Positions 23,750 through 35,885 of a stretch of DNA of 64,000 nt are shown here, one piece after another. This DNA is from Gordius sp. MW1 (Eukaryota > Nematomorpha > Gordioida > Gordea > Gordiidae), in NCBI GenBank assembly GCA_964036665.1, contig OZ038529.1, positions 15,694,060-15,758,059 of the forward strand, written 5' to 3'. Numbering within the stretch: the first letter of the stretch is position 1; the number at the start of each line of letters is the position of its first letter. The notes below the pieces were generated by a model. It saw only the letters and a list, made by a program, of their open reading frames with translations, made no database searches and was not told where the DNA came from. A program made the position numbers and the translations under genes.

Positions 23750-24859
23750 GCGATACAACAAACTAATCGCAACAATAAAACGTTGTCTTTTGTCAAAATG
23801 ATAGTTCTCGCAGCTTAAAACCTCTTTTCGGAAGTCAATCGAGGATAATAGGATTCTCAAATTTTTTCATGCTCTTTCACATAGAATTGAAAAAAATAAA
23901 TATTTTTACCTAAAAATTTTTCACATATTTTTCTTTGAACCGTATTCATCCGATGAAAGTTGTCGTTTTCAGACGTGGTTTCTGTGATCCCAAGTAAAAA
24001 TTTATCAGAATCTGAAAACTATTACTTTGAAATCATGATCGCATAGAGCCATTTTCAAAAATTAAGCATCACGTTGCGATACAACAAACTAATCGCAACA
24101 ATAAAACGTTGTCTTTTGTCAAAATGATAGTTCTCGCAGCTTAAAACCTCTTTTCGGAAGTCAATCGAGGATAATAGGATTCTCAAATTGGCTTACTTCT
24201 ATATATTTTTTTATGCTCTTTCACATAGAATCGAAAAAAATAAATATTTTTACCTCAAAATTTTTCACATATTTTTCTTTGAACCGTATTCATCCGATGA
24301 AAGTTGTCGTTTTCAGACGTGGTTTCTATGATCCCAAGTAAAAATTTATCAGAATCTGAAAACTATTACTTTGAAATCATGATCGCATAGTGCATTTTGG
24401 AAAAATTAAGCAATCACGTTGCGATACAAACTAATCGCAACAATAAAACGTTGTCTTTTGTCAAAATGATAGTTCTCGCAGCTTAAAACCTCTTTTCGGA
24501 AGTCAATCGAGGATAATAGGATTCTCAAATTGGCTTACTTTTATATATTTTTTCATGCTCTTTCACATAGAATCGAAAAAAATAAATATTTTTACCTCAA
24601 AATTTTTCACATATTTTTCTTTGGACCGTATTCATCCGATGAAAGTTGTCGTTTTCAGACGTGGTTTCTATGATCCCAAGTAATAATTTATCAGAATCTG
24701 AACTATTACTTTGAAATCATGATCGCATAATGCATTTTTGAAAAATTAAGCACTTACGTTGCGATACAACAAACTAATCGCAACAATAAAACGTTGTCTT
24801 TTGTCAAAATGATAGTTCTTGCAGCTTAAAACCTCTTTGCGGAAGTCAATTGAGGATAA

Positions 24860-27599
24860 TAGGATTCTCAAATTGGCTTACTTTTATATATTTTTTCATG
24901 CTCTTTCACATAGAATCGAAAAAAATAAATATTTTTACCTCAAAATTTTTCACATATTTTTCTTTGAACCGTATTCATCCGATGAAAGTTGTCGTTTTCA
25001 GACGTGGTTTCTATGATCCCAAGTAAAAATTTATCAGAATCTGAAAACTATTACTTTGAAATCATGATCGCATAGAGCCATTTTCAAAAATTAAGCATCA
25101 CGTTGCGATACAACAAACTAATCGCAACAATAAAACGTTGTCTTTTGTCAAAATGATAGTTCTCGCAGCTTAAAACCTCTTTTCGGAAGTCAATCGAGGA
25201 TAATAGGATTCTCAAATTGACTTACTTTTATATATTTTTTTATGCTCTTTCACATAGAATCGAAAAAAATAAATATTTTTACCTCAAAATTTTTCACATA
25301 TTTTTCTTTGAACCGTATTCATCCGATGAAAGTTGTCGTTTTCAGACGTGGTTTCTATGATCCCAAGTAAAAATTTATCAGAATCTGAAAACTATTACTT
25401 TGAAATCATGATCGCATAGTGCATTTTGGAAAAATTAAGCAATCACGTTGCGATACAAACTAATCGCAACAATAAAACGTTGTCTTTTGTCAAAATGATA
25501 GTTCTCGCAGCTTAAAACCTCTTTTCGGAAGTCAATCGAGGATAATAGGATTCTCAAATTGGCTTACTTTTATATATTTTTTCATGCTCTTTCACATAGA
25601 ATCGAAAAAAATAAATATTTTTACCTCAAAATTTTTCACATATTTTTCTTTGGACCGTATTCATCCGATGAAAGTTGTCGTTTTCAGACGTGGTTTCTAT
25701 GATCCCAAGTAATAATTTATCAGAATCTGAACTATTACTTTGAAATCATGATCGCATAATGCATTTTTGAAAAATTAAGCACTCACGTTGCGATACAACA
25801 AACTAATCGCAACAATAAAACGTTGTCTTTTGTCAAAATGATAGTTCTTGCAGCTTAAAACCTCTTTGCGGAAGTCAATCGAGGATAATAGGATTCTCAG
25901 ATTGGCTTACTTTTATATATTTTTTTACGCTCTTTCACATAGAATTGAAAAAAATAAATATTTTTACCTCAAAATTTTTCACATATTTTTCTTTGGACCG
26001 TATTCATCCGATGAAAGTTGTCGTTTTCAGACGTGGTTTCTATGATCCCAAGTAATAATTTATCTGAATCTGAAAACTATTACTTTGAAATCATGATCGC
26101 ATAGAGCCATTTTCAAAAATTAAGCATCACGTTGCGATGCAACAAACTAATCGCAACAATAAAACGTTGTCTTTTGTCAAAATGATAGTTCTCGCAGCTT
26201 AAAACCTCTTTTCGGAAGTCAATCGAGGATAATAGGATTCTCAAATTGGCTTACTTTTATATATTTTTTTATGCTCTTTCACATAGAATCGAGAAAAATA
26301 AATATTTTTCCCTCAAAATTTTTCTCATATTTTTCTTTGAACCGTATTCATCCGATGAAAGTTCTCGTTTTCAGACGTGGTTTCTATGATCCCAAGTAAA
26401 AATTTATCAGAATCTAAATACTATTACTTTGAAATCATGATCGCATAGTGCATTTTGGAAAAATTAAGCACTCACGTTGCGATACAACAAACTAATCGCA
26501 ACAATAAAACGTTGTCTTTTGTCAAAATGATAGTTCTCGCAGCTTAAATCCTCTTTTCGGAAGTCAATCGAGGATAATAGGATTCTCAAATTGGCTTACT
26601 TTTATATATTTTTTCATGCTCTTTCACATAGAATCGAAAAAAATAAATATTTTTACCTCAAAATTTTTCACATATTTTTCTTTGGACCATATTCATCCGA
26701 TGAAACTTGTCGTTTTCAGACGTGGTTTCTATGATCCCAAGTAAAAATTTATCAGAATCAGAAAAATATTATTTGAAATCATGATCGCATAGTGCATTTT
26801 TGAAAAATTAAGCACTCACGTTGCGATACAAACTAATCGCAACAATAAAACGTTGTCTTTTGTCAAATGATAGTTCTCGCAGCTTAAAACCTCTTTTAGG
26901 AAGTCAATCGAGGATAATAGGATTCTCAAATTGGCTTACTTTTATATAATTTTTCATGCTCTTTCACATACAATCAAAAAAAATAAATATTTTTACCTCA
27001 AAATTTTTCACATATTTTTCTTTGGACCATATTCATCCGATGAAAGTTGTCGTTTTCAGACGTGGTTTCTATGATCCCAAGTAAAAATTTATCAGAATCA
27101 GAAAAATATTTTTGAAATCATGATCGCATAGTGCATTTTTGAAAAATTAAGCACTCACGTTGCGATACAAACTAATCGCAACAATAAAACGTTGTCTTTT
27201 GTCAAAATGATAGTTCTCGCAGCTTAAAACCTCTTTTCGGAAGTCAATCGAGGATAATAGGATTCTCAAATTGGCTTACTTTTATATATTTTTTCATTCT
27301 CTTTCACATAGAATCGAAAAAAATAAATATTTTTACCTCAAAATTTTTCACATATTTTTCTTTGAACCGTATTCATCCGATGAAAGTTGTCGTTTTCAGA
27401 CGTGGTTTCTATGATCCCAAGTAAAAATTTATCAGAATCAGAAAAATATTACTTTGAAATCATGATCGCATAGTGCATTTTTGAAAAATTAAGCACTCAC
27501 GTCGATACAACAAACTAATCGCAACAATAAAACGTTGTCTTTTATCAAAATGATAGTTCTCGCAGCTTAAAACCTCTTTTCGGAAGTCAATCGAGGATA
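24860..27599 (+). repeat. Eight-monomer higher-order unit (2,740 bp), copy 1
   Basis: This unit is followed directly by a second copy at an offset of 2,740 bp. Paired markers are GATAGTTCTTGCAG (near 25,840 and 28,580), GTTGCGATGCAAC (near 26,130 and 28,870), CTTAAATCCTC (near 26,545 and 29,285), GTCAAATGATAG (near 26,863 and 29,603), TATATAATTTTTCATG (near 26,945 and 29,685) and CACGTCGATAC (near 27,500 and 30,240). Within copy 1 a three-monomer (1,029-bp) repeat is also visible (24,819 and 25,848). A related partial unit lies at 20,934-21,990 (offset 4,914). Confidence 0.85.
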
Positions 27600-30340
27600 A
27601 TAGGATTCTCAAATTGGCTTACTTTTATATATTTTTTCATGCTCTTTCACATAGAATCGAAAAAAATAAATATTTTTACCTCAAAATTTTTCACATATTT
27701 TTCTTTGAACCGTATTCATCCGATGAAAGTTGTCGTTTTCAGACGTGGTTTCTATGATCCCAAGTAAAAATTTATCAGAATCTGAAAACTATTACTTTGA
27801 AATCATGATCGCATAGAGCCATTTTCAAAAATTAAGCATCACGTTGCGATACAACAAACTAATCGCAAAAATAAAACGTTGTCTTTTGTCAAAATGATAG
27901 TTCTCGCAGCTTAAAACCTCTTTTCGGAAGTCAATCGAGGATAATAGGATTCTCAAATTGGCTTACTTTTATATATTTTTTTATGCTCTTTCACATAGAA
28001 TCGAAAAAAATAAATATTTTTACCTCAAAATTTTTCACATATTTTTCTTTGAACCGTATTCATCCGATGAAAGTTGTCGTTTTCAGACGTGGTTTCTATG
28101 ATCCCAAGTAAAAATTTATCAGAATCTGAAAACTATTACTTTGAAATCATGATCGCATAGTGCATTTTGGAAAAATTAAGCAATCACGTTGCGATACAAA
28201 CTAATCGCAACAATAAAACGTTGTCTTTTGTCAAAATGATAGTTCTCGCAGCTTAAAACCTCTTTTCGGAAGTCAATCGAGGATAATAGGATTCTCAAAT
28301 TGGCTTACTTTTATATATTTTTTCATGCTCTTTCACATAGAATCGAAAAAAATAAATATTTTTACCTCAAAATTTTTCACATATTTTTCTTTGGACCGTA
28401 TTCATCCGATGAAAGTTGTCGTTTTCAGACGTGGTTTCTATGATCCCAAGTAATAATTTATCAGAATCTGAACTATTACTTCAAATCATGATCGCATAAT
28501 GCATTTTTGAAAAATTAAGCACTCACGTTGCGATACAACAAACTAATCGCAACAATAAAACGTTGTCTTTTGTCAAAATGATAGTTCTTGCAGCTTAAAA
28601 CCTCTTTGCGGAAGTCAATCGAGGATAATAGGATTCTCAGATTGGCTTACTTTTATATATTTTTTTACGCTCTTTCACATAGAATTGAAAAAAATAAATA
28701 TTTTTACCTCAAAATTTTTCACATATTTTTCTTTGGACCGTATTCATCCTATGAAAGTTGTCGTTTTCAGACGTGGTTTCTATGATCCCAAGTAATAATT
28801 TATCTGAATCTGAAAACTATTACTTTGAAATCATGATCGCATAGAGCCATTTTCAAAAATTAAGCATCACGTTGCGATGCAACAAACTAATCGCAACAAT
28901 AAAACGTTGTCTTTTGTCAAAATGATAGTTCTCGCAGCTTAAAACCTCTTTTCGGAAGTCAATCGAGGATAATAGGATTCTCAAATTGGCTTACTTTTAT
29001 ATATTTTTTTATGCTCTTTCACATAGAATCGAGAAAAATAAATATTTTTCCCTCAAAATTTTTCTCATATTTTTCTTTGAACCGTATTCATCCGATGAAA
29101 GTTGTCGTTTTCAGACGTGGTTTCTATGATCCCAAGTAAAAATTTATCAGAATCTAAATACTATTACTTTGAAATCATGATCGCATAGTGCATTTTGGAA
29201 AAATTAAGCACTCACGTTGCGATACAACAAACTAATCGCAACAATAAAACGTTGTCTTTTGTCAAAATGATAGTTCTCGCAGCTTAAATCCTCTTTTCGG
29301 AAGTCAATCGAGGATAATAGGATTCTCAAATTGGCTTACTTTTATATATTTTTTCATGCTCTTTCACATAGAATCGAAAAAAATAAATATTTTTACCTCA
29401 AAATTTTTCACATATTTTTCTTTGGACCATATTCATCCGATGAAAGTTGTCGTTTTCAGACGTGGTATCTATGATCCCAAGTAAAAATTTATCAGAATCA
29501 GAAAAATATTATTTTAAATCATGATCGCATAGTGCATTTTTGAAAAATTAAGCACTCACGTTGCGATACAAACTAATCGCAACAATAAAACGTTGTCTTT
29601 TGTCAAATGATAGTTCTCGCAGCTTAAAACCTCTTTTAGGAAGTCAATCGAGGATAATAGGATTCTCAAATTGGCTTACTTTTATATAATTTTTCATGCT
29701 CTTTCACATACAATCGAAAAAAATAAATATTTTTACCTCAAAATTTTTCACATATTTTTCTTTGGACCATATTCATCCGATGAAAGTTGTCGTTTTCAGA
29801 CGTGGTTTCTATGATCCCAAGTAAAAATTTATCAGAATCAGAAAAATATTATTTGAAATCATGATCGCATAGTGCATTTTTGAAAAATTAAGCACTCACG
29901 TTGCGATACAAACTAATCGCAACAATAAAACGTTGTCTTTTGTCAAAATGATAGTTCTCGCAGCTTAAAACCTCTTTTCGGAAGTCAATCGAGGATAATA
30001 GGATTCTCAAATTGGCTTACTTTTATATATTTTTTTATTCTCTTTCACATAGAATCGAAAAAAATAAATATTTTTACCTCAAAATTTTTCACATATTTTT
30101 CTTTGAACCGTATTCATCCGATGAAAGTTGTCGTTTTCAGACGTGGTTTCTATGATCCCAAGTAAAAATTTATCAGAATCAGAAAAATATTACTTTGAAA
30201 TCATGATCGCATAGTGCATTTTTCAAAAATTAAGCACTCACGTCGATACAACAAACTAATCGCAACAATAAAACGTTGTCTTTTATCAAAATGATAGTTC
30301 TCGCAGCTTAAAACCTCTTTTCGGAAGTCAATCGAGGATA
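27600..30340 (+). repeat. Eight-monomer higher-order unit (2,740 bp), copy 2
   Basis: Tandem copy of the preceding unit with the same marker order. Differences are few, for example CGTGGTATC near 29,463 and TTATTCTCTTTC near 30,035 against TCATTCTC in copy 1. Its right part overlaps the start of the 5-kb block that is duplicated again 6,496 bp downstream, so the 8-monomer amplification preceded that event. Confidence 0.85.
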
Positions 30341-33300
30341 ATAGGATTCTCAAATTGGCTTATTTTTATATATTTTTTCATGCTCTTTCACATATTGAAA
30401 AAAATAAATATTTTTACCTCAAAATTTTTCACATATTTTTCTTTGAACCGTATTCATCCGATGAAAGTTGTCGTTTTCAGACGTGGTTCCTATGATCCCA
30501 AGTAAAAATTTATCAGAATCAGAAAAATATTACTTTGAAATCATGAACGCATAGTGCATTTTTGAAATATTAAGCACTCACGTTGCGATACAACAAACTA
30601 ATCGCAACAATAAAACGTTGTCTTTTGTCAAAATGATAGTTCTCGCAGCTTAAAACCTCTTTTCGGAAGTCAATCGAGGATAATAGGATTCTCAAATTGG
30701 CTTACTTTTATATATTTTTTCATGCTCTTTCACATAGAATTGAAAAAAATAAATATTTTTACCTCAAAATTTTTCACATATTTTTCTTTGAACCGTATTC
30801 ATCCGATGAAAGTTGTCTTTTTCAGACGTGGTTTCTATGATCCCAAGTAAAAATTTATCAGAATCTGAAAACTATTACTTTGAAATCATGATCGCATAGA
30901 GCCATTTTCAAAAATTAAGCATCACGTTGCGATACAACAAACTAATCGCAACAATAAAACGTTGTCTTTTGTCAAAATGATAGTTCTCGTAGCTTAAAAC
31001 CTCTTTTCGGAAGTCAATCGAGGATAATAGGATTCTCAAATTGGCTTACTTTTATATATTTTTTCATGCTCTTTCACATAGAATCGAAAAAAATAAATAT
31101 TTTTACCTCAAAATTTTTCACATATTTTTCTTTGAACCGTATTCATCCGATAAAAGTTGTCGTTTTCAGACGTGGTTTCTATGATCCCAAGTAAAAATTT
31201 ACCAGAATCTGAAAACTATTACTTTGAAATCATGATCGCATAGAGCCATTTTCAAAAATTAAGCATCACGTTTCGATACAACAATCTAATCGCAACAATA
31301 AAACGTTGTCTTTTGTCAAAATGATAGTTCTCGCAGCTTAAAACCTCTTTTCGGAAGTCAATCGAGGATAATAGGATTCTCAAATTGGCTTACTTTTATA
31401 TATTTTTTCATGCTCTTTCACATAGAATCAAAAAAAAAATATTTTTAACTCAAAATTTTTCACATATTTTTCTTTGAACCGTATTCACCCGAATGAAGTT
31501 GTCGTTTTCAGACGTGGTTTCTATGATCCCAAGTAAAAATTTATCAGAATCAGAAAAATATTACTTTGAAATCATGAACGCATAGTGCGTTTTTGAAATA
31601 TTAAGCACTCACGTTGCGATACAACAAACTAATCGCAACAATAAAACGTTGTCTTTTGTCAAAATGATAGTTCTCGCAGCTTAAAACCTCTTCTCGGAAG
31701 TCAATCGAGGATAACTCAAATTGGCTTACTTTTATATATTTTTTCATGCTCTTTCACATAGAATCAAAAAAAAATAATATTTTTAACTCAAAATTTTTCA
31801 CATATTTTTCTTTGAACCGTATTCATCCGATGAAAGTTGTCGTTTTCAGACGTGGTTTCTATGATCCCAAGTAAAAATTTATCAGAATCAGAAAAATATC
31901 ACTTTGAAATTATGATCGCATAGTGCATTTTTGAAAAATTAAGCACTCACGTCGATACAACAAACTAATCGCAACAATAAAACGTTTGTCTTTTATCAAA
32001 ATGATAGTTCTCGCAGTTTAAAACCTCTTTTCGGAAGTCAATCGAGGATAATAGGATTCTCAAATTGGCTTACTTTTATATATTTTTTCATGCTCTTTCA
32101 CATAGAATTGAAAAAAATTAATATTTTTACCTCAAAATTTTTCACATATTTTTCTTTGAACCGTATTCATCCGATGAAAGTTGTCGTTTTCAGACGTGGT
32201 TTCTATGATCCCAAGTAAAAATTTATCAGAATCAGAAAAATATTACTTTGAAATCATGAACGCATAGTGCATTTTTGAAATATTAAGCACTCACGTTGCG
32301 ATACAACAAACTAATCGCAACAATAAAACGTTGTCTTTTGTCAAAATGATAGTTCTCGCAGCTTAAAACCTCTTTTCGGAAGTCAATCGAGGATAATAGG
32401 ATTCTCAAATTGGCTTACTTTTATATATTTTTTCATGCTCTTTCACATAGAATTGAAAAAAATAAATATTTTTACCTCAAAATTTTTCACATATTTTTCT
32501 TTGAACCGTATTCATCCGATGAAAGTTGTCGTTTTCAGACGTGGTTTCTATGATCCCAAGTAAAAATTTATCAGAATCTGAAAACTATTACTTTGAAATC
32601 ATGATCGCATAGAGCCATTTTCAAAAATTAAGCATCACGTTGCGATACAACAAACTAATCGCAACAATAAAACGTTGTCTTTTGTCAAAATGATAGTTCT
32701 CGTAGCTTAAAACCTCTTTTCGGAAGTCAATCGAGGATAATAGGATTCTCAAATTGGCTTACTTTTATATATTTTTTCATGCTCTTTCACATAGAATCGA
32801 AAAAAATAAATATTTTTGCCTCAAAATTTTTCACATATTTTTCTTTGAACCGTATTCATCCCATAAAAGTTGTCGTTTTCAGACGTGGTTTCTATGATCC
32901 CAAGTAAAAATTTATCAGAATCTGAAAACTATTACTTTGAAATCATGATCGCATAGAGCCATTTTCAAAAATTAAGCATCACGTTGCGATACAACAAACT
33001 AATCGCAACAATAAAACGTTGTCTTTTGTCAAAATGATAGTTCTCGCAGCTTAAAACCTCTTTTCGGAAGTCAATCGAGGATAATAGGATTCTCAAATTG
33101 GCTTACTTTTATATATTTTTTCATGCTCTTTCACATAGAATCAAAAAAAAATATTTTTAACTCAAAATTTTTCACATATTTTTCTTTGAACCGTATTCAC
33201 CCGATGAAAGTTGTCGTTTTCAGACGTGGTTTCTATGATCCCAAGTAAAAATTTATCAGAATCAGAAAAAATTACTTTGAAATCATGAACGCATAGTGCA

Positions 33301-34455
33301 TTTTTGAAATATTAAGCACTCACGTTGCGATACAACAAACTAATCGCAACAATAAAACGTTGTCTTTTGTCAAAATGATAGTTCTCGCAGCTTAAAACCT
33401 CTTTTCGGAAGTCAATCGAGGATAATAGGATTCTCAAATTGGCTTACTTTTATATATTTTTTCATGCTCTTTCACATAGAATTGAAAAAAATAAATATTT
33501 TTACCTCAAAATTTTTCACATATTTTTCTTTGAACCGTATTCATCCGATGAAAGTTGTCGTTTTCAGACGTGGTTTCTATGATCCCAAGTAAAAATTTAT
33601 CAGAATCTGAAAACTATTACTTTAAAATCATGATCGCATAGAGCCATTTTCAAAAATTAAGCATCACGTTGCGATACAACAAACTAATCGCAACAATAAA
33701 ACGTTGTCTTTTGTCAAAATGATAGTTCTCGCAGCTTTCTCTTTTCGGAAGTCAATCGAGGATAATAGGATTCTCAAATTGGCTTACTTTTATATATTTT
33801 TTCATGCTCTTTCACATAAAATCGAAAAAAATAAATATTTTTACCTCAAAATTTTTCACATATTTTTCTTCGGACCGTATTCATCCAATGAAAGTTGTCG
33901 TTTTCAGACGTGGTTTCTTTGATCCCAAGTAATAATTTATCAGACTGAAAACTATTACTTTGAAATCATGATCGCATAATGCATTTTTGAAAAATTAAGC
34001 ACTCACGTTGCGATACAACAAACTAATCGCAACAATAAAACGTTGTCTTTTGTCAAAATGATAGTTCTCGCAGCTTAAAACCTCTTTTCGGAAGTCAATC
34101 GAGGATAATAGAATTCTCAAATTGGCTTACTTTTATATATTTTTTCATGCTCTTTCACATAGAATCCAAAAAAAAAATATTTTTAACTCAAAATTTTTCA
34201 CATATTTTTCTTTGAACCGTATTCACCCGATGAAAGTTGTCGTTTTCAGACGTGGTTTCTATGATCCCAAGTAAAAATTTATCAGAATCAGAAAAATATT
34301 ACTTTGAAATCATGAACGCATAGTGCATTTTTGAAATATTAAGCACTCACGTCGATACAACAAACTAATCGCAATAATAAAACGTTGTCTTTTGTCAAAA
34401 TGATAGTTCTCGCAGCTTAAAACCTCTTTTCGGAAGTCAATCGAGGATAATAGGA
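29390..34455 (+). repeat. 5-kb segmental duplication within satellite, copy 1
   Basis: At least 4.9 kb are colinear with 35,886 onward at a constant offset of 6,496 bp. Markers checked are CGTGGTATC (29,461 and 35,957), CATATTGAAAA (30,391 and 36,887), CACCCGAATGAAG (GAATG at 31,491 and 37,987), the CAGCTTTCTCTTTTCGG monomer (33,704 and 40,200) and the dyad deletion site (34,351 and 40,847). The left breakpoint is in the poly(A) tract near 29,390; homology ends near 34,455. No indel accumulated over about 4.9 kb, so it is among the youngest events here. Confidence 0.9.
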
Positions 34456-35885
34456 TTCTCAAATTGGCTTACTTTTATATATTTTTTCATGCTCTTTCAC
34501 ATAGAATCAAAAAAAAATATTTTTAACTCAAAATTTTTCACATATTTTTCTTTGAACCGTATTCACCCGATGAAAGTTGTCGTTTTCAGACGTGGTTTCT
34601 ATGATCCCAAGTAAAAATTTATCAGAATCAGAAAAAATTACTTTGAAATCATGAACGCATAGTGCATTTTTGAAATATTAAGCACTCACGTTGCGATACA
34701 ACAAACTAATCGCAACAATAAAACGTTGTCTTTTGTCAAAATGATAGTTCTCGCAGCTTTCTCTTTTCGGAAGTCAATCGAGGATAATAGGATTCTCAAA
34801 TTGGCTTACTTTTATATATTTTTTCATGCTCTTTCACATAAAATCGAAAAAAATAAATATTTTTACCTCAAAATTTTTCACATATTTTTCTTCGGACCGT
34901 ATTCATCCAATGAAAGTTGTCGTTTTCAGACGTGGTTTCTTTGATCCCAAGTAATAATTTATCAGACTGAAAACTATTACTTTGAAATCATGATCGCATA
35001 ATGCATTTTTGAAAAATTAAGCACTCACGTTGCGATACAACAAACTAATCGCAACAATAAAACGTTGTCTTTTGTCAAAATGATAGTTCTCGCAGCTTAA
35101 AACCTCTTTTCGGAAGTCAATCGAGGATAATAGAATTCTCAAATTGGCTTACTTTTATATATTTTTTCATGCTCTTTCACATAGAATCCAAAAAAAAAAT
35201 ATTTTTAACTCAAAATTTTTCACATATTTTTCTTTGAACCGTATTCATCCCATAAAAGTTGTCGTTTTCAGACGTGGTTTCTATGATCCCAAGTAAAAAT
35301 TTATCAGAATCTGAAAACTATTACTTTGAAATCATGATCGCATAGAGCCATTTTCAAAAATTAAGCATCACGTTGCGATACAACAAACTAATCGCAACAA
35401 TAAAACGTTGTCTTTTGTCAAAATGATAGTTCTCGCAGCTTAAAACCTCTTTTCGGAAGTCAATCGAGGATAATAGGATTCTCAAATTGGCTTACTTTTA
35501 TATATTTTTTCATGCTCTTTCACATAGAATCAAAAAAAAATATTTTTAACTCAAAATTTTTCACATATTTTTCTTTGAACCGTATTCACCCGATGAAAGT
35601 TGTCGTTTTCAGACGTGGTTTCTATGATCCCAAGTAAAAATTTATCAGAATCAGAAAAAATTACTTTGAAATCATGAACGCATAGTGCATTTTTGAAATA
35701 TTAAGCACTCACGTTGCGATACAACAAACTAATCGCAACAATAAAACGTTGTCTTTTGTCAAAATGATAGTTCTCGCAGCTTAAAACCTCTTTTCGGAAG
35801 TCAATCGAGGATAATAGAATTCTCAAATTGGCTTACTTTTATATATTTTTTCATGCTCTTTCACATAGAATCCAAAAAAAAAATA
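34456..35885 (+). repeat. Link between the 5-kb copies, partly a 3-monomer repeat
   Basis: This stretch repeats the preceding monomers. The CAGCTTTCTCTTTTCGG monomer at 33,704 recurs at 34,726 (1,022 bp, three monomers), and GAATCAGAAAAAATTACTTTG occurs near 33,259, 34,625 and 35,649. Monomers with GATAATAGAATTCTC (an EcoRI site) occur at 34,111, about 35,133 and 35,818; the same form appears near 40,607, 58,731 and 59,392. Local unequal exchange is the simplest reading. Confidence 0.8.

Larger units (their letters stand above)
21819..24850 (+). repeat. Higher-order unit carrying the transposon
   Basis: Excluding the 1,148-bp element and one 8-bp duplication, this stretch is colinear with 19,090-20,965. 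Shared markers are CATTCTCTTTCAC at about 22,042, TCTCGGTGC at about 22,306, CCTAAAAATTTTTCAC at 23,909 and GTTTCTGTGATCCC near 23,979. The copies part near 24,850 (GTCAATTGAGG here). The pairing with an empty copy dates the insertion as later than this duplication. Confidence 0.85.
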
